Below the pieces are notes generated by a model. The model searched no databases and was not told the origin of the DNA. It saw nothing but the letters and a program-made list of their open reading frames with translations. Below, piece after piece: positions 1 through 6,868 of a stretch of 9,764 nucleotides of DNA. Each line of letters begins with the position of its first letter. Position 1 is the stretch's first letter. This stretch comes from Treponema sp. (lineage in GTDB: Bacteria; Spirochaetota; Spirochaetia; Treponematales; Treponemataceae), in contig JAILQA010000081.1 in assembly GCA_024699205.1 (NCBI GenBank), positions 1 to 9,764 on the forward strand. The letters are read 5' to 3'. The translations under genes were made by a program, and so were the position numbers.

Positions 1-1
1 T

Positions 2-994
2 TCTGATTTTATAAACGGATATTATTGTGTAAATATTCTTGGAAAAAACTGTAAAAAGACAGTTGCTCAGGTTTTGGAGAACGTAAATTATTATACACTT
101 GAAATAAAAAAGCACTATGAAAGCATAATCATACCTAGAGAAGCAGAATATTTAATCAAATCTGATTTTTCTTTGGATACTTTTGCAATCGGAATCAGCT
201 CTCTTTCAAATAATATTACATCCCTGCGTTTTTATAAAAAACAGGCTTTTATCGCTGTTTTGCAGTCATTCTTTTCAGAAAATAAAAAAGGTATTTTCAG
301 ATATGATGAAAGTGCTTTGACAGAACAAAGTGATTTAGACTTTACAAATCTTAATGATAAATGTGAACGTTGTTTTTCAAAGCTTTCTGTATCTAGTCCC
401 GAAGAAATACAAAAGAGCATAAACGAAATATTTGTTTTTAAGGATTCTAATCAGAATATTTATGCAGAAGAGCTTTATTTTATTTACAACAAGATTACAG
501 AAAATCTGATGGGCCGCTTTGCTGTTTATACCCAGAACGATTTGTATCTAGATTTAAAATGCATAATGATTGAAAACATTCTTCAATGCAAAAATATTGC
601 AGAATGGAAAAAGAATGTAACAGATTATGCAATTTATCTTTCGGAACTGCTCAAAAAGAATAATGTTGAATATCCTTTTATTGATGAAGCTCTGGCTTAT
701 ATAAAAAGCAATTTCAACAAAAATATAAACATGGCCATGGTTGCAAACGAAGTTTCCGTAAACTACACCTGGTTTTCCGAAAAGTTTAAGGAACACATAG
801 GCATGAACTTTAACGAGTATATAAAAAAACTGCGCCTTGATGAAGCCTGCCGCCTGCTCGAAAAAAATATCTACAAAGTATACGAGGTTGCCGAGCGCTC
901 CGGTTTTGGCGATGTAAAATACTTTATGAAAACTTTCAAAGAAGCAACTGGTCTCACTCCGAGCGAGTGGAAGAAACAGCATACCTCTGAATAA
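2..994 (+). CDS. AraC-family transcriptional regulator, YesN-like, 5' truncated by window edge
   Basis: Only the C-terminal 330 codons are visible: the frame is open to the left edge. A TTG at 74 could be read as a start, but in-frame codons before it (reading ...NGYYCVNILGKN) continue the same fold, so the true start is outside the window. The last ~100 residues (about 674-976) are a typical AraC double helix-turn-helix DNA-binding domain, with FIDEALAYIKSNFN, the first HTH around MAMVANEVSVNYTWFSEKFK and the second around VYEVAERSGFGDVKYFMKTFK, ending in the usual GLTPSEWKK. The preceding region has the pattern KKQAFIAVLQSFF...GIFRYDES, which recalls the degenerate GGDEF-like linker of YesN-type response regulators; a receiver domain would then lie upstream. 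YesN-type regulators commonly sit beside carbohydrate transport or degradation genes. It ends 217 bases before a co-directional glycan cluster and probably regulates it (inference). A different sensory N-terminus is possible. Confidence 0.88.
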   Translation, partial: SDFINGYYCVNILGKNCKKTVAQVLENVNYYTLEIKKHYESIIIPREAEYLIKSDFSLDTFAIGISSLSNNITSLRFYKKQAFIAVLQSFFSENKKGIFRYDESALTEQSDLDFTNLNDKCERCFSKLSVSSPEEIQKSINEIFVFKDSNQNIYAEELYFIYNKITENLMGRFAVYTQNDLYLDLKCIMIENILQCKNIAEWKKNVTDYAIYLSELLKKNNVEYPFIDEALAYIKSNFNKNINMAMVANEVSVNYTWFSEKFKEHIGMNFNEYIKKLRLDEACRLLEKNIYKVYEVAERSGFGDVKYFMKTFKEATGLTPSEWKKQHTSE

Positions 995-1011
995 TGAATG
1001 GAGAGATTTTG

Positions 1012-1053
1012 TTCTCTAATTAATTACTAAAATTATTCTCTAATTTTCTCTAA
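1012..1053 (+). repeat. Three copies of TTCTCTAA in the gap after the regulator
   Basis: TTCTCTAA occurs at 1012-1019, 1036-1043 and 1046-1053, with AT-rich extensions, and TTCTC recurs again near 1096. AGAGA at 1002-1006 can pair with TCTCT at 1013-1017, so part of this could be a weak stem after the regulator's stop codon, but no convincing terminator is present. Repeated direct half-sites upstream of a cluster next to an AraC-type regulator are compatible with an activator binding region. In such AT-rich sequence, chance recurrence is also plausible. Confidence 0.35.
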
Positions 1054-1152
1054 AACCGAAAATCTAACACCTTTCTGAAAATCAACTGTCTTTTATTCTC
1101 CACCTGAACAAGTACAATAAAGCAACTGGACAATTGTATTTAACAATACATT

Positions 1153-1164
1153 GCAACTAGTTGC
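1153..1164. promoter_or_regulatory. 12-bp perfect palindrome, candidate operator
   Basis: GCAACTAGTTGC is its own reverse complement. The half-site GCAACT is also present as a direct copy at 1122-1127. Between them are the 8-bp palindrome ACAATTGT (1130-1137) and a 6-bp inverted repeat TGTATT/AATACA (1135-1140 and 1145-1150). The density of dyad symmetry 50-90 bases before the first gene of the cluster suggests a regulator binding site or overlapping operators. The regulator that would bind is not identifiable from sequence alone, and I could not place a convincing -35/-10 pair here. Confidence 0.45.
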
Positions 1165-1165
1165 T

Positions 1166-1192
1166 TTTGCAGTTTGCCATGCAAACTGCAAA
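1166..1192 (+). promoter_or_regulatory. 12-bp inverted repeat with 3-base spacer (hairpin or operator) before the cluster
   Basis: TTTGCAGTTTGC at 1166-1177 is the exact reverse complement of GCAAACTGCAAA at 1181-1192, with only CAT between. It ends about 20 bases before the ATG at 1212 and just ahead of the ribosome binding site (GGGGG, 1202-1206). If transcribed, it would form a near-perfect hairpin in the 5' leader. There is no T-run after it, so it is not a classical terminator. An operator, an mRNA-stabilising hairpin or a translational control element are the possibilities. Confidence 0.55.
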
Positions 1193-1211
1193 TCAATACT
1201 TGGGGGTAAAA

Positions 1212-1985
1212 ATGAAAAAACTTCATTTAATTTATTTATTTTTCAGTTTGATTTTTGTTTTTAATCTTACTTCATGTCTTACAATTCATGAAAAAAAGGT
1301 GGTTCCTGCTCCTTACGTGCCAGAACCATCTGCTTTTCAGGAAGTAGAAGTTGAAGATTCATTTAATATTTATTTTTCAACAGCAAGTCGTCCTGTAATT
1401 GACGGCAGCTTTGAAGATTGGGATGGACTTGAAGGTATTCACACACGCACAATGGTTTACGGTGGTACATTCAATCCGGAAAGTGCAGACGGACATTTTG
1501 TTTACAGAACCGACGGTCAGTATCTTTATGTTTTTGCAGATATCAGCGATGAAGATGCCCGCACAAATCCTTACGAAATTGCACAAGCCTGGCGCGGTGA
1601 TTCAATTGAATTGTTCTTTGGAACAGACACTTCTTCTCATAAGTTTTACAAAGCCTCTGACGTGCGCGTAAGAATTGCTTCTAACAGTAAAACTGATATA
1701 AACGATGTAAAAGTAAGCTTTAATGATATTCTCACAGAAAATCCAGACATTCAGGTTGCCTTCGTATTCAATGACGGCGGATACAAAGTAGAAGCAGCTC
1801 TCCCATTGGAAGACATGGGCGGTAAAAATCTTAAATTAAAAGATAAAGTTCGGGGCGATTTCCAGATTAACGATGCTGACGGTGGAAAAGAAAGAATCCG
1901 TTTAATTCACTGGCACAGTAAGGCAGACAATACTTACATGGACGCTTCATCCTGGGGCGACGGAAAAGTTGTTCCGCTCAAATAA
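1212..1985 (+). CDS. CBM9-like carbohydrate-binding lipoprotein
   Basis: A 257-residue exported protein. The ATG at 1212 is preferred over an upstream in-frame TTG at 1161 because it has a purine-rich ribosome binding site (GGGGG, 1202-1206) and begins exactly at the signal peptide. Residues 1-22 form a lipoprotein signal (MKK start, hydrophobic core, lipobox LTSC with Cys22). A short proline-containing tether (about 30-42) follows. Residues ~52-255 resemble the family 9 carbohydrate-binding module: PVIDGSFEDWDG near 61-72, the strand QYLYVFADISDED near 103-115, W127-R-G-D-S-I-E-L-F-F, EAALPLEDMG near 194-203 and RGDFQINDADGG near 214-225. No catalytic residues are apparent. It is the first gene of the cluster, 47 bases before the glycosidase/barrel gene. 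Its likely role is holding glycan at the membrane surface; the ligand is not known. Confidence 0.85.
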   Translation: MKKLHLIYLFFSLIFVFNLTSCLTIHEKKVVPAPYVPEPSAFQEVEVEDSFNIYFSTASRPVIDGSFEDWDGLEGIHTRTMVYGGTFNPESADGHFVYRTDGQYLYVFADISDEDARTNPYEIAQAWRGDSIELFFGTDTSSHKFYKASDVRVRIASNSKTDINDVKVSFNDILTENPDIQVAFVFNDGGYKVEAALPLEDMGGKNLKLKDKVRGDFQINDADGGKERIRLIHWHSKADNTYMDASSWGDGKVVPLK

Positions 1986-2032
1986 AGCTGGTGCGGTATA
2001 GCGATTGAAAAGCGAAAGAAAGAGGTAAAAGA

Positions 2033-5000
2033 ATGAAAAAAATAATATCAATAATTTTGGCTTTATTAGTTATTTCAACATCGGTTTTTGCTCAGAAAAA
2101 AACTGTAGTGACAGTAGAGCAGGATGAAAACGGCTGGAGACTTATTGATCGTGGAAATCCTGTTGAAGTAAAAGGCGTTGTATGGTCCTTCACTCCGATT
2201 GGTCAGACCCATACTTATGATTTGTTTTCACAGAATGAAGATTTTATCAGAAAGATGATTGATACGGATATGCCCCTTCTCAAAAAAATGGGCGTAAACA
2301 CAATCCGCTGTTTTACAATGATTCCTCCAAAATGGGTTGATTACATTTACACAAAATACGGAATCTATTCCATCATCAACGATACCTTGGGACGTTACGG
2401 CCTTACTGTAAAAGGAACTTGGAATGCAAATACCGATTATTCAGATTTGTATACCCGCGAAGTTCTTATTGAGCAGGCTCGCCAGACAGCAGAAAAATAC
2501 AAGGATACAAAAGGTGTCCTCATGTATCTCTTTGGAAACGAAAGCAACTACGGCCTTGTCTGGTCTTCCAATGAAATTGAAGATTTACCTACAGGTGAAA
2601 AAGATATTGTAAAAGCCGGTTATCTTTATGATTTGATGGAAAAAGCAATGGCAGCTTGTAAGGAAGTAGACCCTAATCGCCCGGTTGGAATTGTAAATGG
2701 TGATACACAGTACCTTGATTTGATTGCAAAACTTTGTCCTAGCTTGGATATTCTTGGTGTAAATGCATACCGTGGATATAAGTTCTACGATTCTTTCTAT
2801 CAGAATGTTCAGGAAGTTTTGAATAAGCCTATCGTATTTACCGAAGCCGGTGCAGATGCTTTCAATGATATTCTTATGCAGGAAGATCAGGTTGCCCAGA
2901 TGAATTATCTTAAATCTCAGTGGGAAGAAATCTACAGACAGGCTTACGGAAAAGGAAATTGCCAGAATGTTCTTGGTGGCGTAGTTTTTGAATGGATGGA
3001 TGAATGGTGGAAACGCTATCAGAATAAAAATCTTGAAGTACATGACGGAGCTTCATGGTCTAGTTCTGCTTATGATGTTGACTATAAAGACGGCGTAAAC
3101 AATATGTCTGAGGAATGGTTTGGTATTTGTGCCCAGAGTCCGCTTAAGGAAGATGGAATCAATATTCGTATTCCTCGTGCAAGCTATTACATGCTCAAAG
3201 ATATCTGGGCTCTTTCTCTTTATGATTCAGAAACCTACGAAATTGACCAGACTTTTGACTTCCTTGAAGACGGTTTGTATTTAGCTCTTGGAAACGAAAA
3301 ATCGCTCAAACAGACAATCCGCGAAAATAAAGTTGCAAGTATTTCACAGGCTGAATTAAATGTAGTTTCTACAACTCCGGTTTCAATCGATAAGCTCAAG
3401 GAAAATGCAGATAGAAAGACAACTATAAAGAATGCAACCCGTTACGCAAACAGCAAAGGCGAAACAATTGAAACAAAAGTTGCGGCAGAAGGCCTTTTAG
3501 GCATTACTCTTAATCCTGTTGAAAATCTTACTGGTGATTTTGTTATTAAAGCCTGGACCGATGAACCTTTTACTAAGTTCCACAACAATTGGACAGGTTA
3601 TTATGAAAATGAATTGAACTCAGTTGGTGGCGAAACTCACTTGAAATATGTTGACCTTTATTCAGGAAGCTTCAGCTATGATAATTCAGCCTTCACTTTG
3701 AACGGTTACTATCACACTGGACATGCAGGTTTTGAAGGAAAAGGAGATATCTTCAATATTTCTAAAGAAGCCTTCGATATTATCGGTTATGACACCTACG
3801 GTTCAAAAGCTCCAATTGCAGTTGAGTTTGTAGGAAAAAATACTCTAGAAGGTCTTGAAGTTATTGGTGGACCGGAAATCTGGGGAGCAGCAAAACCACA
3901 GATTCAGGCAAATTATTTCAAATGGATTCCTTTTTCAAACGGAATTGTTTTGAACGCAACTTATGCAGAAGAGTTTGGACATTCAGAAAATATAAATCTT
4001 GACCCTTACAATGGTTTTGGTCCAGGAAGAAAAGCTTCGGTTTATTTTGAATCCTTCTTTAATCCTTGGCTTACTTTTAAAGCAGGTGGATTATTTGCCG
4101 GTTCAGAAAAATTAGGAGCTACTTATACAAAAGGCAACGGCCAATTAGCAAAAATCACTTATGCAGATACTTTGGGCGGCTACGTTCAGATTGGTACAAA
4201 TATGTTCCAGCACGCATACATTTATGCAAACGGTATTTACCGCGGACTTGTTGCACAGACAAATGCTCAGGCTGTAAGAGGCAGCTTCTTTACCGCAGAT
4301 TCAGGTTCAGGCAACAGAATGGAAATGCAGGTTGGTGCAGATTTGGTTTACGGAAACTTCACTTTCAAACCTGTAATGCGCATGAGAAAGCCGCTTGAAA
4401 AGGCAATTGGTAGAAAACTTACTGCCGGTTCCCCATTTGTAGTTGATATGGGCAATAGACAGTGTGTTGAGTTTGAAGGCGTATTTACTTATGACCCAGA
4501 GGGTGCAACTTGGTTCCACGAATGGAATAGTGATGATATTGAAGGTGCTCCTTTTGCATTCAGTATTACGGGGCTTTACCAACTTTTTGCTGGAAAGACG
4601 GATTCGCTTCCATTCAGAAGTTCAGATAAGGCTACTTATTCACGCAATGACGAAACTTCAGCGACAAAATATGCCTGGTATGAAGGTGGGGCACTTCCTT
4701 TGCAGAACAATCTCTTCCAGGTTGGTACACGCATTGTATGTAATCCAACTGGAAACCTCAGAATTATCGCTAATGTTTATGGCGGACATCTTGGTGCAAC
4801 AACTGGTGCTTATGTTTCAGCCGGAACAAGTGAGTTTGTTGATTTCGTTCGTGCAGAATTAGCCTTGCGTTATCGCAACTGGATTTTCCAGGGAGCTTTG
4901 GGCCTAAATGACTGGGGCGAAGAAGAATGGTGGAGAAACTTTAATCAAACCTTCCCATTACAGTATTCAGTTGATATTGCTTACGGTTTTGACAAGCCTG

Positions 5001-5158
5001 CTTTTGGTGATGCAAAGAATCGTATTGGTATGAAAGTTCAGGGCTGTACATTTGGTGATGAAAGTTCAGATGCATATCTTTGTCTGCCAAATGGTCTTGA
5101 ACTTTCCGGGGCAAATTATCTTGAAGCATCTCTTTACTTCAATATTGGACTTAAATAA
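2033..5158 (+). CDS. Clan GH-A (GH2/GH5-like) glycosidase domain fused to a predicted C-terminal outer-membrane beta-barrel
   Basis: A 1041-residue exported protein with ribosome binding site AGAGG (2021-2025). Residues 1-20 are a Sec signal ending SVFA, with no lipobox, unlike its neighbours. Residues ~33-395 look like a clan GH-A TIM barrel: MGVNTIRCF (86-94), YLFGNESNYG (165-174) with presumed acid/base Glu170 preceded by Asn169, DILGVNAYRG (239-248), KPIVFTEAGADA (265-276) with presumed nucleophile Glu271, and GGVVFEWMDEWW (315-326). From about 479 to the end, amphipathic strands alternate with tight turns, as in ASVYFESFF-NPW-LTFKAGGLFAG, MQVGADLVYGNFTFKPVMRM, FQVGTRIVCNPTGNLRIIANVYG and LALRYRNWIFQGALG, closing with LEASLYFNIGLK. 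By eye there are roughly 16-20 candidate strands, the pattern of a porin-like barrel. It probably hydrolyses or transglycosylates beta-glucan, given the GH16 gene 25 bases downstream, but the exact GH family is not settled. An unusual beta-sandwich array instead of a barrel cannot be excluded. Confidence 0.8.
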   Translation: MKKIISIILALLVISTSVFAQKKTVVTVEQDENGWRLIDRGNPVEVKGVVWSFTPIGQTHTYDLFSQNEDFIRKMIDTDMPLLKKMGVNTIRCFTMIPPKWVDYIYTKYGIYSIINDTLGRYGLTVKGTWNANTDYSDLYTREVLIEQARQTAEKYKDTKGVLMYLFGNESNYGLVWSSNEIEDLPTGEKDIVKAGYLYDLMEKAMAACKEVDPNRPVGIVNGDTQYLDLIAKLCPSLDILGVNAYRGYKFYDSFYQNVQEVLNKPIVFTEAGADAFNDILMQEDQVAQMNYLKSQWEEIYRQAYGKGNCQNVLGGVVFEWMDEWWKRYQNKNLEVHDGASWSSSAYDVDYKDGVNNMSEEWFGICAQSPLKEDGINIRIPRASYYMLKDIWALSLYDSETYEIDQTFDFLEDGLYLALGNEKSLKQTIRENKVASISQAELNVVSTTPVSIDKLKENADRKTTIKNATRYANSKGETIETKVAAEGLLGITLNPVENLTGDFVIKAWTDEPFTKFHNNWTGYYENELNSVGGETHLKYVDLYSGSFSYDNSAFTLNGYYHTGHAGFEGKGDIFNISKEAFDIIGYDTYGSKAPIAVEFVGKNTLEGLEVIGGPEIWGAAKPQIQANYFKWIPFSNGIVLNATYAEEFGHSENINLDPYNGFGPGRKASVYFESFFNPWLTFKAGGLFAGSEKLGATYTKGNGQLAKITYADTLGGYVQIGTNMFQHAYIYANGIYRGLVAQTNAQAVRGSFFTADSGSGNRMEMQVGADLVYGNFTFKPVMRMRKPLEKAIGRKLTAGSPFVVDMGNRQCVEFEGVFTYDPEGATWFHEWNSDDIEGAPFAFSITGLYQLFAGKTDSLPFRSSDKATYSRNDETSATKYAWYEGGALPLQNNLFQVGTRIVCNPTGNLRIIANVYGGHLGATTGAYVSAGTSEFVDFVRAELALRYRNWIFQGALGLNDWGEEEWWRNFNQTFPLQYSVDIAYGFDKPAFGDAKNRIGMKVQGCTFGDESSDAYLCLPNGLELSGANYLEASLYFNIGLK

Positions 5159-5183
5159 AGGATTTAGACGAGGAAGGTTTAAA

Positions 5184-6020
5184 ATGAAAAAAATATTTAA
5201 GGTGATGATTGCTATGGGCTCTGTTATGGCGCTTAGTTTTTTGACGACTTCATGCTTCTTTTTCAAGGTGGATGACGATGAAGCTGTAAATAAGGATGGT
5301 ATGCAGCTTGTCTGGTCGGATGAGTTTGATTATACGGGTGTGCCAAGAACGACAGATTGGAAATATCAGACAGGGAAAAGCGGCTGGGGAAATAATGAAC
5401 TTCAAAATTACATTGATAATGCTTCAAAGGCAGATACAGCAATTGTTGAGGACGGACATTTAAAAATCAAGGCCTATTACGATGGGAGCGAATGGAAGAG
5501 CGCAAGACTTAATACCAGAAAAAGCTGGAAATATGGATATATTGAAGCCCGCCTTAAAGTAACAGACAAAAGGGGAGCCTGGCCTGCATTTTGGATGATG
5601 CCAACTAATTTTGACAATACTACTAATCCTTGGCCTGATTGCGGTGAAATTGACATCATGGAAAATGCTCCTTATGCCGCTGGCAGCAATGTTGTATTCA
5701 GTTCTTTACACGCAAAAGGACATTATAGCGAACATCCTGAAAGTATTGGTAAAAAGAACTTTGGTTCTTCTTTTGGAGATGAATGGCATACCTTTGGCTT
5801 GCAGTGGGACGAAACAAAGATAAGTGCTGTTTATGACGGTGAAGTTATGGGCACCTATTACAACGACGGAACTGGAAAAAAGAACTGGCCTTATAATACG
5901 GATTTTTACATCATTCTTAATCTTGCAATTGGTGGAAACTTGGGTGGAACTCCGGCTGCAGCTTCATTGCAGGGCTCTGATGTAGAGTTTTTAGTGGATT
6001 ACGTAAGGGTATACCAGTAG
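5184..6020 (+). CDS. GH16 endo-beta-1,3(4)-glucanase (laminarinase-type) lipoprotein
   Basis: A 278-residue secreted lipoprotein. The ATG at 5184 is chosen over an in-frame ATG inside the previous gene (5052) because it follows a strong ribosome binding site (GAGGAAGG, 5170-5177) and starts the signal peptide. Lipobox LTTSC puts the lipidated Cys at 24. Residues ~40-278 are one complete GH16 jelly-roll domain: LVWSDEFDYTG (42-52), WGNNELQNY (68-76), YGYIEARLKV (117-126), WPAFWMMP (133-140), the active-site motif GEIDIMEN (154-161) with nucleophile Glu155, Asp157 and acid/base Glu160, HTFGLQWDE (202-210), LNLAIGGNLGG (245-255) and the closing VDYVRVYQ. EIDIME is the beta-bulge form typical of bacterial laminarinases, so retaining hydrolysis of beta-1,3 or mixed-linkage beta-glucan is expected. 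There is no accessory CBM in the chain; neighbouring lipoproteins may supply binding. The 25-base gap to the upstream gene points to one transcript. Confidence 0.95.
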   Translation: MKKIFKVMIAMGSVMALSFLTTSCFFFKVDDDEAVNKDGMQLVWSDEFDYTGVPRTTDWKYQTGKSGWGNNELQNYIDNASKADTAIVEDGHLKIKAYYDGSEWKSARLNTRKSWKYGYIEARLKVTDKRGAWPAFWMMPTNFDNTTNPWPDCGEIDIMENAPYAAGSNVVFSSLHAKGHYSEHPESIGKKNFGSSFGDEWHTFGLQWDETKISAVYDGEVMGTYYNDGTGKKNWPYNTDFYIILNLAIGGNLGGTPAAASLQGSDVEFLVDYVRVYQ

Positions 6021-6066
6021 TTTTTGCGCTTTTTTTGTGAGGATTGCACAAATATTTCTGAAAAAA

Positions 6067-6117
6067 TCACACCTTAACGAAAAGTCGCTGACTTTTAATT
6101 GCGGCCTTCTGGTGTGA
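6067..6117 (+). repeat. Nested inverted repeat between the GH16 and lipoprotein genes
   Basis: An outer pair TCACACC (6067-6073) and GGTGTGA (6111-6117) encloses a perfect inner hairpin AAAAGTC-GCT-GACTTTT (6080-6096), followed by an unpaired AATTGCGGCCTTC segment. Both pairings are exact 7-mers. On the + strand no T-run follows, so it is not an ordinary terminator for the GH16 gene. On the - strand it would be followed by TTTTTTC. It may be an intercistronic processing or stability element that sets different expression for the downstream lipoproteins, or a REP-like element. Confidence 0.45.
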
Positions 6118-6149
6118 CAATAAAAACATAAAAAAGATGGAGGAAAAAA

Positions 6150-6833
6150 ATGAAAAAATCACTTGCAGCAATTTTTAGCCTTTTGATTTTATCTGCTGTT
6201 TTTAGTTTATCAGGATGTCTGGCAGATGCAGTTGCTGATGATGGTTCTGGTTATCCAGCCAGCGGAAGTGGAAGCGGCGGTTCAGGTGGAACTGGCGGTG
6301 GAACAGGTACAGGCTGGGCACTTTGTAAGGATAATAGTTACGATATTTTTGATATGCAGGTTTGGGGCGATGGTGCCGGAAAATTTGATTATAAAAATGA
6401 ATCTGGTTATGGTCGTTTTACTGTTACTGAAAAAGGTGGCGGTTGGGTCGGTGGCGGCTTAATTTGTGCTGATACAACAAAAACCTTTAATTTTACTGGT
6501 GTTAAAAAAATGAAGTTTGAGATTCGTGGAAATGTTTCTCCAAAGGCTCTTTGTATTGCAGTTCAGAATAACCAGGGAGCTTCTGCGAAAATGTATCCTT
6601 CTAAAACTTCTTTAACCAACAGCAGTGCGAAAATCAACAGCCTTAGTGAAACAGACTGGACTTCTGTTGAGTTTGATGTTTCCGGGGCAGCAAGTGATGT
6701 AATCATCAATGCCTTCTGTATTATCGTTGCCGGTGACTGGGGAGGTTCTTTTGATAAAACTCAATTTTTTGAAATCCGTAACCTTGATTGGGTAGATAGC
6801 GATGGTAAATCTGTAAAACTTAGTTTGAAATAA
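6150..6833 (+). CDS. Lipoprotein with Gly/Ser linker and carbohydrate-binding-like beta-sandwich domain
   Basis: A 227-residue protein with ribosome binding site GGAGG (6139-6143). Its lipoprotein signal has lipobox LSGC (Cys23). Residues ~32-55 are a flexible Gly/Ser/Thr linker, typical of a surface tether. Residues ~56-227 form a single domain rich in beta-strand and aromatic residues (MQVWGDGAGKF, GRFTVTEKGGGWVGGG, MKFEIRGNVS, WTSVEFDVSG, FFEIRNLDWVDSDG). The overall shape, ending in an EIRNLDW-type strand, resembles galactose-binding-fold carbohydrate-binding modules; I cannot assign a CBM number. There are no recognisable catalytic residues. Position after a laminarinase and before a second linker-bearing lipoprotein suggests a glucan-binding surface protein (inference). 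The WGDG motif and the strand order recur in the N-terminal domain of the next gene. Confidence 0.75.
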   Translation: MKKSLAAIFSLLILSAVFSLSGCLADAVADDGSGYPASGSGSGGSGGTGGGTGTGWALCKDNSYDIFDMQVWGDGAGKFDYKNESGYGRFTVTEKGGGWVGGGLICADTTKTFNFTGVKKMKFEIRGNVSPKALCIAVQNNQGASAKMYPSKTSLTNSSAKINSLSETDWTSVEFDVSGAASDVIINAFCIIVAGDWGGSFDKTQFFEIRNLDWVDSDGKSVKLSLK

Positions 6834-6868
6834 AAATTATATATTTCTTTTTCACGAGGAGGAAAAAA

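Noticed and set aside
554..982. 142-residue open frame on the - strand within the regulator
   Set aside because: It lies fully antisense to the conserved AraC DNA-binding domain, has no ribosome binding site and no recognisable motif; a shadow frame.
1161..1211. Upstream TTG start for the CBM9-like lipoprotein
   Set aside because: It would add 17 residues encoded by the palindrome region ahead of a normal lipoprotein signal; the ATG at 1212 has a good ribosome binding site.
2585..3043. 152-residue open frame on the - strand within the glycosidase domain
   Set aside because: Antisense to the catalytic core with its conserved Glu271 region; composition is that of a shadow frame.
4443..4862. 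139-residue open frame on the + strand in another frame
   Set aside because: Overlaps the predicted barrel strands completely and lacks a signal or known motif.
5052..5183. Upstream in-frame ATG for the GH16 gene
   Set aside because: It would overlap the previous gene by over 100 bases and bury the signal peptide; the ATG at 5184 follows GAGGAAGG.
6021..6040. T-rich stretch after the GH16 stop as a terminator
   Set aside because: Two T-runs are present but no stable stem precedes either of them.
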